Positions 1-5,874 of a stretch of DNA of 6,298 nucleotides are shown piece by piece. A program made the translations under genes and the position numbers. The DNA is taken from positions 1-6,298 of the forward strand of contig JAAYTV010000723.1 in assembly GCA_012523655.1 (NCBI GenBank), written 5' to 3'. The first letter of the stretch is position 1; each line of letters opens with the position of its first letter. Under the pieces are notes generated by a model that ran no database searches, had not been told where the DNA came from, and saw nothing but the letters and a program-made list of their open reading frames with translations. Source of the stretch: a bacterium (GTDB lineage: Bacteria; Zhuqueibacterota; Zhuqueibacteria; Residuimicrobiales; Residuimicrobiaceae).

Positions 1-1
1 C

Positions 2-1381
2 ATAAAAGGCTTTGGCACAGTGGTCACCGGTTCTGTGGTCTCCGGACGCACAACAGCCGGCGATACGCTGGAGCTGCTTCCGGCCGCACGGCTGGTCAAA
101 GTCCGCGGTCTGCAAAGCCATGGCCACACCGTTGCAGAGATCCACTGGGGCGAACGGGCGGCGATCAACCTGCAGAACATCAGCCGGGAAGAAATACAGC
201 GCGGCGATGTCTTGGCCACTGCCGGCCAGTTCCAGCCGACACAAAGACTGGACGTCCGTTTGACCCTGCTGGCCACAACGGTGAGAAACCTCGAACAGCG
301 AACCCGGGTGCGCGTGCATTTGGGAACTCGTGAAGTGCTGGGCCGCGTCAAGCTATTGGATCGAGCGCCGCTGCAGCCGGGGCAAACTACCTACAGCCAA
401 CTCATGCTGGAACAGCCGGTGGCAGCGCTGCGCCGGGATCCGTTCGTGATTCGGCAATATTCACCGCCCCTAACCATCGGCGGCGGCATCATCCTGGAAC
501 CTCATGCGGAACCGCATCGGAGTCGCGATGAGGCTGTTCTCCAACAGCTGGCAGGGCTGGAAAAGGAAAATCCAGCAGAACGGTTGCTGCATAGCCTGCT
601 CAGCCATACGGATCAAATCGCCTCGCTTCAGAATCTCAAGCAGTGGAGCGGTTTGACCGACCCGGACCTGCGCTCTGCGCTGGATCGTCTGCTGGCGGAT
701 CAGGCGGTCTATCCAACGGCAAGCGGGGATGCGTTGGGCTATATCGCAGCGGAAGTTTTGAACACCCTAAAAACAAAAATTGTGCAAAGCTTGAAAACAT
801 TTCACGAAAAAGAACCGTTGCGGCCAGGCATAAACAAAGCGGAACTCAAAAAAATAGCCGGAGGGGCTGCCTCGTCGCCGAAAATTTTTGATTGGGCGCT
901 GAAAGAGCTGGCTGCAGATGGAAAAATCGAGGAACAACCGGGGTGGGTGCGGCAGAGCGGATTTCAAATACGCCTGAGTGCCGCGGATGAACAGACCGCA
1001 TCCGCGATCCTCGCCGCGTTGGCTGCTCAGCCCTTTGCGCCGCCGGATGAAAAAGAGCTGGCCGAACGGCTGCAAAAACCTGTTCACGAGATTCGCAGGA
1101 TCCTGGGGGCACTGCAGGGCATGGATCGCGTCCTCCATTTGGAGGGCGATCTGTATTTCGTCCGGGAAGCAGTCACAGAAATAGAAAAACGGTTGGCCGC
1201 ATACGGCGAACACCAGTCCGACATCTCGGTCAGTCAGTTCCGTGAGCTGCTGGCCACGAGCCGAAAATATGCCGTCCCTCTGCTGGGCTATTTCGATCAG
1301 CAGGGGCTGACAGAAAGATCAGGCGATCTCCGCATCATCCATCCGGAGGCTGCATCCTCCCGGTCCAAGTCCGGCGGTTAA
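2..1381 (+). CDS. selB: Selenocysteine-specific elongation factor SelB, 5'-partial (domain II to C-terminus)
   Basis: SelB is the EF-Tu-like GTPase that binds selenocysteinyl-tRNA(Sec) and the SECIS hairpin of selenoprotein mRNAs and delivers the tRNA to in-frame UGA codons on the ribosome. The frame is open from base 2, giving 459 residues here. The first residues, IKGFGTVVTGSVVSG, are the start of beta-barrel domain II, so the GTP-binding domain (roughly the first 170-180 residues) lies before the window. The GTG at 20 is an internal Val codon, not a start. Domains II and III fill about residues 1-170 and end in the SelB signature FVIRQYSPPLTIGGG (about 148-162). The rest is the winged-helix region that reads SECIS RNA: FHEKEPLRPGINKAEL (about 267-282) and the last winged helix with FRELLATSRKYAVPLL (about 413-428) followed by a GD. 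The estimated full length of about 635 residues suits the longer bacterial SelBs. The gene ends in TAA overlapping the purC stop. Identification is secure; selA and tRNA-Sec are not in view. Confidence 0.96.
   Translation: MKGFGTVVTGSVVSGRTTAGDTLELLPAARLVKVRGLQSHGHTVAEIHWGERAAINLQNISREEIQRGDVLATAGQFQPTQRLDVRLTLLATTVRNLEQRTRVRVHLGTREVLGRVKLLDRAPLQPGQTTYSQLMLEQPVAALRRDPFVIRQYSPPLTIGGGIILEPHAEPHRSRDEAVLQQLAGLEKENPAERLLHSLLSHTDQIASLQNLKQWSGLTDPDLRSALDRLLADQAVYPTASGDALGYIAAEVLNTLKTKIVQSLKTFHEKEPLRPGINKAELKKIAGGAASSPKIFDWALKELAADGKIEEQPGWVRQSGFQIRLSAADEQTASAILAALAAQPFAPPDEKELAERLQKPVHEIRRILGALQGMDRVLHLEGDLYFVREAVTEIEKRLAAYGEHQSDISVSQFRELLATSRKYAVPLLGYFDQQGLTERSGDLRIIHPEAASSRSKSGG
1343..1363. other. 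Short inverted repeat inside the 3' end of selB
   Basis: GGAGG (1345-1349) and CCTCC (1356-1360) flank a 6-nt loop. CC (1343-1344) can also pair with GG (1362-1363) across one bulged C. It lies 16 bases before the selB stop, hence about 15-35 bases past the purC stop on the other strand. It is the only compact hairpin I see at the convergent junction. It could slow or end transcription coming from purC, but neither side has a U-tract, so it is not a standard intrinsic terminator. CCGGA (1343-1347) could instead pair with TCCGG (1370-1374). It may be chance within coding sequence. Confidence 0.25.
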
Positions 1382-2169
1382 TCCAGCGAAGCGAATTGAG
1401 CTGTGATGGCGGCGATCGCTTTGAATTTCAACAGCACCTCCTCTGCCGCTCCACCCATACGATAGATGTCCTTGTCCAGGCGGCCGGAGGGATCCAGTTC
1501 TGTCAGCACATTGGACTGATGCAAATTCGGATTTTCCTTGGCATACGGCCACAACCTGAATGATCCGCCGGTGATTTCATCGATCAGGACCACCTCCCCG
1601 TCGATCAATCCATATTCCAATTTCATATCCACCAGCTGCATCTTGAATCGGCTGAACGCTTGTTCCAGGATCAAAAAAACCTGCTGGTTGATGTCGTACA
1701 TGACCTGGTATTCGCGTGCGCCCTTGCTGATCAAATAGCGCACATAACCTTCGTCCAGCATGGGGTCATGCAGAGGATCATCCTTGTAATGGAACTGAGT
1801 CACGACCGGATCGAATCGGGCGCCCAGTTCCACCTTGCCCCAATGTAAAATTGATCCACCGGCCACGCGACGGCTGACCACTTCCAAATTGATCTTAAAG
1901 TCCAATTTACGGACCAGGGCGATCTGTTCACCGGGTGTATCGATATAGTGCGTCCTTACGCCCTTCCGGTTCAGATAGGCAAAGATATCACAATTGGTTT
2001 GCCAGTCCACGCGCGCTTTGCCCGGAATTACGTCATGCTTGACGCCGTCCCCGGCCGTGATGTCATCTTTGAAAACCATATAAACGGTTTTAACATCCTG
2101 CGGATTCGCGTAGATCACTTTGGTCTTTCCCTCTGCCAATTTGGTCATGCGGCTGAAATCTAATTTCAT
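1378..2169 (-). CDS. purC: Phosphoribosylaminoimidazole-succinocarboxamide synthase (SAICAR synthetase), PAICS-like sequence type
   Basis: This cytosolic enzyme of de novo purine synthesis joins CAIR and aspartate with ATP to make SAICAR. The protein is complete at 263 residues; E. coli PurC is about 237. Family motifs occur in order: LAEGKTKVIY (11-20, nucleotide-binding N-terminus), FKDDITAGDG with PGKA (33-52), EVVSRRVAGGS (96-106, substrate loop), FHYKDDPLHDP (126-136), DMKLEYG (181-187), LIDEITGGSFRLWP (195-208) and LDKDIYR (231-237). The D-x-ITAG, RRVAGGS and RLWP wording resembles the SAICAR synthetase half of animal PAICS more than E. coli PurC. The usual PD or ND pair before S-x-R in the last catalytic motif is GG here. 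The start is set by AAAGGAG six bases before ATG; the internal Met8 has no such site. The gene follows the GH20 gene by 75 nt on the same strand with no clear promoter between them, so co-transcription is possible. It converges on selB. Confidence 0.96.
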   Translation of the reverse strand: MKLDFSRMTKLAEGKTKVIYANPQDVKTVYMVFKDDITAGDGVKHDVIPGKARVDWQTNCDIFAYLNRKGVRTHYIDTPGEQIALVRKLDFKINLEVVSRRVAGGSILHWGKVELGARFDPVVTQFHYKDDPLHDPMLDEGYVRYLISKGAREYQVMYDINQQVFLILEQAFSRFKMQLVDMKLEYGLIDGEVVLIDEITGGSFRLWPYAKENPNLHQSNVLTELDPSGRLDKDIYRMGGAAEEVLLKFKAIAAITAQFASLD

Positions 2170-2175
2170 GCCTAG

Positions 2176-2182
2176 CTCCTTT
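2176..2182 (-). promoter_or_regulatory. Ribosome binding site of purC
   Basis: On the minus strand AAAGGAG is followed by six bases (CTAGGC) and the ATG at 2169-2167. This near-consensus Shine-Dalgarno fixes the purC start at Met1 rather than Met8. Confidence 0.85.
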
Positions 2183-2198
2183 GACGATTCAGTATTAG

Positions 2199-2215
2199 GG
2201 TTTTAACGACAAACC
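2199..2215 (-). other. Weak hairpin in the hexosaminidase-purC gap
   Basis: On the minus strand GGTTT and AAACC flank a 7-nt loop (GTCGTTA) between the GH20 stop and the purC ribosome binding site. The stem is short and AU-rich and is followed by CCTAATACT, not a U-tract, so I do not call it a terminator. In the rest of the 75-nt gap (2170-2244) I found no well-spaced -35/-10 pair. The gap may carry an RNA-processing or weak pausing signal, or nothing. Confidence 0.2.
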
Positions 2216-2244
2216 GGAACGGGTGTGGATGCATCTACGTTTGC

Positions 2245-4287
2245 TCATTTACCTGCAGCATTGAACAATTTTTCCATGGCGCCGACGACCGGCAGTAAGA
2301 GCTCGGCGTTCGGCTTTTGCGCCGCGGCGATCAGCTCTTTCTGTTTGGCGGACCAAGCGGCCGTGGCTGTTTGTTTTTTGCCATAGTACGAGACCGCCTC
2401 ACGACCGGCGCGGCCGAGCTGTTGCAGCATGGCGGAGACGGGCTCGACCTCGCGTAGAGCCGGCGCTTTTTTAATCAGGCCCGCCAGCGCATCATGATTG
2501 CTCTGCCAGGCGTCCATCACTTTCAACAAGGCATCGCGATCACCGGGTTTGCGCTCCTCCAGATAGGCGTCCACCAATTTGGCGAAACGGCGCGCGGGCA
2601 TGGATTCAGGATACGCTGCATCCACCATGCGCGTAAAAGGTGAAAAAGAGGTGTAGGGCGACCGATCGGTGCGGTAATACCCCTGCACCGGCGCCAGCCA
2701 TTCCAGCAGATTTTGCGCTGCCGTGGGATCCTGGCCAGCAGCCAAGCGGCGCAGCATCATGGCTTGGTTCTTGATGTGCAATAGGCCCAGTTCCTCCAAC
2801 TGCACGCTGATCTGCTCCATGCGGCGGTACATATCATCCACATCACGACGCTCTGCCGGCGACCATAATCGTTCAGCGATGGCCAGGGTTCTGGGCCAGA
2901 TGCGCGAATCCACCGTCTCTTTGGTCACGATCTCAGACCACATGGTGGCTTCACCGCCCAAAACCCGTTCGCGCTCCTCTTGCGTCATCTGCGAACCGGC
3001 CGGGATGGGATCGTTGAGATAATGAAAAGCGGCGGATTGACACAGATCGATGTAATAACCGTTGGAAAGAATGCTCATATACCCCTTTTGTGCCGCCTCC
3101 ACCAGGGCCTGGGTGCCGCGCCAGGAGTGAATGACGATATTGTTGGGCATATCCGGATGCAAAATCTCATCCCATCCCACCAGTTTTTTTTGATACCGCG
3201 TCAAAATTTTTAACAAACGGTTGTTGAAATAAGCCTGCAGCGCATGGTTGTCCGCCAGGTTGTTCGCCTGCTTGAATGCCTGAATCTCGGCATTGGCGTT
3301 CCACATATTGCCGTTGTTTTCATCGCCGCCGATGTGCACGTATTCATCGGGGAACAGCGCGGTCATCTCACGCCAAAAGGCCTCTAAAAACTCGTAGGTG
3401 GTCTCCTTGGTGGGATCCATCACCGGATCCATCACCCCATACCGGCGCTCGATCGTGAAAGGTCCGGCGGCGGAGGCGAGGTGAGGATAGCCGACAAACC
3501 AGGAGGTGGTGTGACCCGGCATATCGAATTCAGGAACCACTCGAATGCCGCGATCCGCAGCATAGGCGATGATCTCCCTTATCTGCTCCTGCGTGTAATA
3601 CAGTCCGTCCGATCCAAGCTGATGCAACTTGGGAAACAGCTTGCTCTCCACGCGAAAGCCCTGATCCTCGCTCAGATGCCAGTGTAACACGTTGAGTTTG
3701 GCCGCAGCCATGCCGTCAAGATTGCGCAAGATCACGTCTACAGGCATCCAATGGCGGCAGGCATCGATCAGCAGTCCACGCCAGGGGAAGCGCGGCTGGT
3801 CCTGAATTATAACCGCAGGAAAAAAATAGCCGCTCGCGTCCGCCTGCAGCAGCTGCAGCAGGGTCTCCAAGCCATACAGCCCGCCGATATCGGTGCGGCT
3901 CTCCAGTCGAATGCCGCCGGCGGTCACAGTCAGACGATAGGACTCATCCTCGTTCACCACCAAGCGTCCGGCTCTTTCGGAATGAACAACCAGTCCCTTG
4001 CCTTCTTCCAGGCCGTCACGCTTGATCTGGTTGCAGGTAAAAAAAAGAGCGGTCCGGCCGGCCAGCCGTTGCCGGGCACGGGCGATCGCCCGCTCCAGCC
4101 GGGGCGTGACCGCACCTTCCACCGTGATGCGAAAATCGTCGCTGAGGCGAAAAACTCCGTTCTCGAAATGAACCTCAGCCGGATAAGGCATTAAAATTAA
4201 ATCCGGACTTTGCATGGTCGGCGTCCCTTGAATAAAAGTACAGAGCGTTAGGATCAGTATCGCAATAGTGCCATACATGCGCAGCAT
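2245..4287 (-). CDS. Secreted beta-N-acetylhexosaminidase, glycoside hydrolase family 20
   Basis: It removes terminal beta-linked GlcNAc or GalNAc from glycans by substrate-assisted catalysis. The protein is complete at 680 residues. Residues 1-21 form a Sec signal peptide (LRMYGTIAILILTLCTFIQG); the Cys at 16 is preceded by LTL, so there is no proper lipobox. Residues about 27-165 are the N-terminal GH20b-type domain, with the PYPAEVHFENGVFRL opening. The catalytic barrel spans about 167-480: RGLLIDACRHW with substrate Arg178, HWHLSEDQGFR (202-212), PEFDMPGHT (252-260), HIGGDEN with the catalytic pair Asp322-Glu323, GWDE (371-374), Trp389 in IHSWRGT, Tyr411 in SNGYYIDL, and GGEATMWSE (444-452). 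All key GH20 residues are present, so it should be active. A mostly helical C-terminal region (about 480-680) includes VQGYYRTDRSPYTS and DAAYPES, wording seen in other bacterial GH20 proteins. The 18-nt gap after the SGNH gene shows one operon. The substrate (chitin oligomers, N-glycans or other) cannot be told from sequence. Confidence 0.95.
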   Translation of the reverse strand: MLRMYGTIAILILTLCTFIQGTPTMQSPDLILMPYPAEVHFENGVFRLSDDFRITVEGAVTPRLERAIARARQRLAGRTALFFTCNQIKRDGLEEGKGLVVHSERAGRLVVNEDESYRLTVTAGGIRLESRTDIGGLYGLETLLQLLQADASGYFFPAVIIQDQPRFPWRGLLIDACRHWMPVDVILRNLDGMAAAKLNVLHWHLSEDQGFRVESKLFPKLHQLGSDGLYYTQEQIREIIAYAADRGIRVVPEFDMPGHTTSWFVGYPHLASAAGPFTIERRYGVMDPVMDPTKETTYEFLEAFWREMTALFPDEYVHIGGDENNGNMWNANAEIQAFKQANNLADNHALQAYFNNRLLKILTRYQKKLVGWDEILHPDMPNNIVIHSWRGTQALVEAAQKGYMSILSNGYYIDLCQSAAFHYLNDPIPAGSQMTQEERERVLGGEATMWSEIVTKETVDSRIWPRTLAIAERLWSPAERRDVDDMYRRMEQISVQLEELGLLHIKNQAMMLRRLAAGQDPTAAQNLLEWLAPVQGYYRTDRSPYTSFSPFTRMVDAAYPESMPARRFAKLVDAYLEERKPGDRDALLKVMDAWQSNHDALAGLIKKAPALREVEPVSAMLQQLGRAGREAVSYYGKKQTATAAWSAKQKELIAAAQKPNAELLLPVVGAMEKLFNAAGK

Positions 4288-4291
4288 GGGG

Positions 4292-4296
4292 CCTCC
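4292..4296 (-). promoter_or_regulatory. Ribosome binding site of the GH20 gene
   Basis: GGAGG on the minus strand lies four bases before the ATG at 4287-4285 and thirteen before a second in-frame ATG (codon 4, 4278-4276). The first ATG is therefore chosen, although the spacing is slightly short. The site sits in the 18-nt gap after the SGNH stop, as expected within an operon. Confidence 0.75.
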
Positions 4297-4305
4297 ATAA
4301 ATTGT

Positions 4306-5703
4306 TTATCGTATCTCCCATAGAGTTAGCACATCCTCGACCAGCGGCTTCCAGGCGTCATAGCCTTTACGGTTACAGTGCATGCCGTCGTCGCTATAAT
4401 CGCGGCGCAGTTTACCGGACTCGTCCGCCACGCTGGAATAAAAATCAATGAACGGTATCTGCTGGCCGGCGCAGAATTCTTTGATCTGCCGATTCAGCTG
4501 CTGCACCCTCTCGATAGGATGAGAGGCGAGAACATCCTCGCCCGGCAGGTAATCGTTGACCGGCATAATGGCGCCGACGGCAACTTTGATGTTCTTGCTT
4601 CGGGCCATGCGCACCATGCGGCTGAGGTTGGCCAGAGTATGTCCTGGGCACATGCGGTGTTCCGGCCAGAAATCATTCGCGCTGCCTAAGAAAATGATTA
4701 CGCCGGTAGGATGGAGCTGCAGCACATCCTGCCTGAAGCGCAGCCAAAGCTGCCGGGTGGTCTCGCCGCCGATGCCGCGATTCAACAGCGGGGATCGAGG
4801 GAAATCCTTGTGCAAGGGCCACCCGTCCACTGAGGAGGAACCATAGAACACTATCCGTTTGCCTGGGTCAGAGGCAAAGCTCAATTCATGATTCTGCACA
4901 CAGTAGCGTTCCAGGCTTTTCTGCAACGCCTGCTGGTCTTTTATCACCAGGTTTTCGATCAACGGTTTGGCCGCATCCAAACGGCTTTCCTCCACGCCCA
5001 GCGCCATGAGGCAGGTTTTGGCCATCAGCCAGTTGCCGGCTGGCAACATGTGTACGCCGTCGCTGGTCAAGACGCCGCGATCCGCCATGTCCGATCTCTG
5101 CAGCGGCGCCAGCACACGACGGCAGGCGGCATCCTGATCCACCAACACGCACTTGAATTTTTTCGCAATGTCGCGGATCGCCTGATTGTACAAAACCAGC
5201 TTTTGGTTTTCCACACCGGTGAGGGTTTCTTTAATGACTGTTGCCGTGAACAGGGCGACTCGGGCGTTGTGCCTCTGAGCCCGCTGCACCATGGCCGTCA
5301 CCTTTTCCCGGTAAACCGACAAAGGAACACCACGCGGCCCATCCCCCTTGGGGTGGTTGTCATAAAAACCATGCCAGACGTCATTAACCCCCACGCTGAT
5401 GGTCACCCAGTTCGGCTGCCAGCGCAGCACGTCCTCGTCGAAGCGGTCATACATATCCGTCGACTTGTGGCCGCTGATCCCTGCGTTGATGATGTAAACG
5501 GTCATCTCCGGATAGAGTACCTCCAACGCTTTTCGCATCAGGGAAACATACCCTTCGGGCAACTCGCCGCCCTCGGTAATGCTGTTGCCGAGTACAACCA
5601 TCACCTGCCGATCACGAAGCAACAACGGCTGCGCAGCCGCCGTTCCCATGAGAAGGAGACAGAATAAAATTCCAACAAAGAGGGTAAAATATTTTTTCTG
5701 CAT
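4306..5703 (-). CDS. Secreted protein with two tandem SGNH/GDSL-type hydrolase domains (probable carbohydrate acyl-esterase)
   Basis: The complete protein has 465 residues, about twice a single SGNH hydrolase. Residues 1-24 are a Sec signal peptide ending TAAA before Gln25; the Cys at 15 lacks a lipobox. Domain 1 (about 33-235) shows block I VVLGNSITEGG (Ser41; GNS instead of GDS), block II NAGISG (73-78), block III SVGVNDVWH (Asn107) and block V DGVH (Asp215, His218). Domain 2 (about 283-460) shows VFYGSSSVDGW (likely Ser290), NRGIGGE (308-314), FLGSANDFW (Asn343) and DDGMH (Asp439, His442). Both domains thus keep the Ser-Gly-Asn-His set and the Asp, so both may be active. The family includes deacetylases of xylan, sialic acids and other glycans. 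Lying 18 nt upstream of a GH20 gene and next to a GH38-like gene, it probably removes acyl groups from glycans outside the cytoplasm. The precise substrate is not predictable. The start is supported by GGGAG six bases before ATG. Confidence 0.9.
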   Translation of the reverse strand: MQKKYFTLFVGILFCLLLMGTAAAQPLLLRDRQVMVVLGNSITEGGELPEGYVSLMRKALEVLYPEMTVYIINAGISGHKSTDMYDRFDEDVLRWQPNWVTISVGVNDVWHGFYDNHPKGDGPRGVPLSVYREKVTAMVQRAQRHNARVALFTATVIKETLTGVENQKLVLYNQAIRDIAKKFKCVLVDQDAACRRVLAPLQRSDMADRGVLTSDGVHMLPAGNWLMAKTCLMALGVEESRLDAAKPLIENLVIKDQQALQKSLERYCVQNHELSFASDPGKRIVFYGSSSVDGWPLHKDFPRSPLLNRGIGGETTRQLWLRFRQDVLQLHPTGVIIFLGSANDFWPEHRMCPGHTLANLSRMVRMARSKNIKVAVGAIMPVNDYLPGEDVLASHPIERVQQLNRQIKEFCAGQQIPFIDFYSSVADESGKLRRDYSDDGMHCNRKGYDAWKPLVEDVLTLWEIR

Positions 5704-5709
5704 TCAGTT

Positions 5710-5714
5710 CTCCC
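5710..5714 (-). promoter_or_regulatory. Ribosome binding site of the SGNH gene
   Basis: GGGAG on the minus strand is followed by six bases (AACTGA) and the ATG at 5703-5701. Its position and the signal peptide that directly follows support this start. Confidence 0.7.
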
Positions 5715-5774
5715 GTTCTAAGGCTTTGCCGTCAGCGCTCCCGCCTCTTCGATCCGTCAAACAAAGCGGCAACT

Positions 5775-5804
5775 GCTGGATACCAGCGCCCGCTGTTCGG
5801 CTGG
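5775..5804 (-). promoter_or_regulatory. Alternative-hairpin element in the SGNH-GH20 leader
   Basis: Three 5-nt arms lie in line: GCTGG (5775-5779), CCAGC (5783-5787) and GCTGG (5800-5804), plus-strand reading. The middle arm can pair with either flank, giving a tight hairpin with a 3-nt ATA loop or one with a 12-nt loop, but not both. A third option, CAGC (5784-5787) with GCTG (5792-5795), also uses the middle arm. The element lies just downstream of the candidate -10 on the minus strand. Short competing stems can act in attenuation or mRNA stability, but five-base arms may also be chance. It matches no riboswitch class I recognise. Confidence 0.3.
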
Positions 5805-5809
5805 GATGT

Positions 5810-5838
5810 AAAATAGAAAAATTTACTCAATCAGGCAA
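5810..5838 (-). promoter_or_regulatory. Candidate sigma70-type promoter for the SGNH-GH20 unit
   Basis: On the minus strand TTGCCT (5838-5833) and TATTTT (5815-5810) are separated by exactly 17 bases and lie in the most AT-rich stretch of the gap. Each box matches four of six consensus positions. If used, transcription would begin near 5803. The match is modest, and another sigma-factor class may apply in this organism. Confidence 0.35.
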
Positions 5839-5846
5839 GGAGAATA

Positions 5847-5874
5847 AACCGGACAAAAGGCTTTCAGGCCGGTT
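5847..5874 (-). terminator. Possible weak terminator at the end of the GH38-like gene
   Basis: On the minus strand AACCGG (5874-5869) and CCGGTT (5852-5847) form a 6-bp stem across a 16-nt loop that includes the TGA stop and a TTTT run, followed by TATT. The stem straddles the stop codon and the loop is large, so this is a weak candidate. If real, it would separate the mannosidase from the SGNH-GH20 unit. Confidence 0.25.

Larger units (their letters stand above)
5704..5863 (-). other. 160-nt gap with candidate leader upstream of the SGNH gene
   Basis: No gene is visible here. On the minus strand it holds, in order, an AT-rich stretch with a candidate promoter, short GC-rich repeats able to form alternative hairpins, and the SGNH ribosome binding site. 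TTGCCG and CGGCAA (5767-5772 and 5726-5731) could also pair across a long loop. If the promoter is real, the 5' leader of the SGNH-GH20 mRNA is about 100 nt. Confidence 0.5.

Noticed and set aside
767..1213. Minus-strand open frame of 148 codons within selB
   Set aside because: It is a shadow of the SelB winged-helix region; its Phe/Arg/Cys-rich translation has no recognisable family features.
2194..2247. Selenocysteine read-through of the GH20 TGA stop (and similarly of the GH38-like TGA at 5864-5866), since selB is nearby
   Set aside because: Both frames continue only about 14-16 codons past the TGA, the GH20 and GH38 families are not known selenoproteins, and no SECIS-like hairpin with a conserved loop is evident just after the TGA.
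3751..4194. Open frame of 147 codons on the plus strand within the GH20 gene
   Set aside because: It is antisense to the conserved N-terminal and substrate-binding part of GH20, with no motif and no convincing ribosome binding site.
4225..4287. Lipoprotein signal in the GH20 protein (Cys16) or SGNH protein (Cys15)
   Set aside because: The residues before Cys are LTL and ILF, lacking the small residue needed just before the lipobox Cys; ordinary Sec signal peptides fit better.
4888..5667. Open frame of 259 codons on the plus strand opposite the SGNH gene
   Set aside because: It is antisense to a gene with clear signal peptide and catalytic motifs, and its translation shows no recognisable motif. 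A long open complement is common opposite GC-rich genes.
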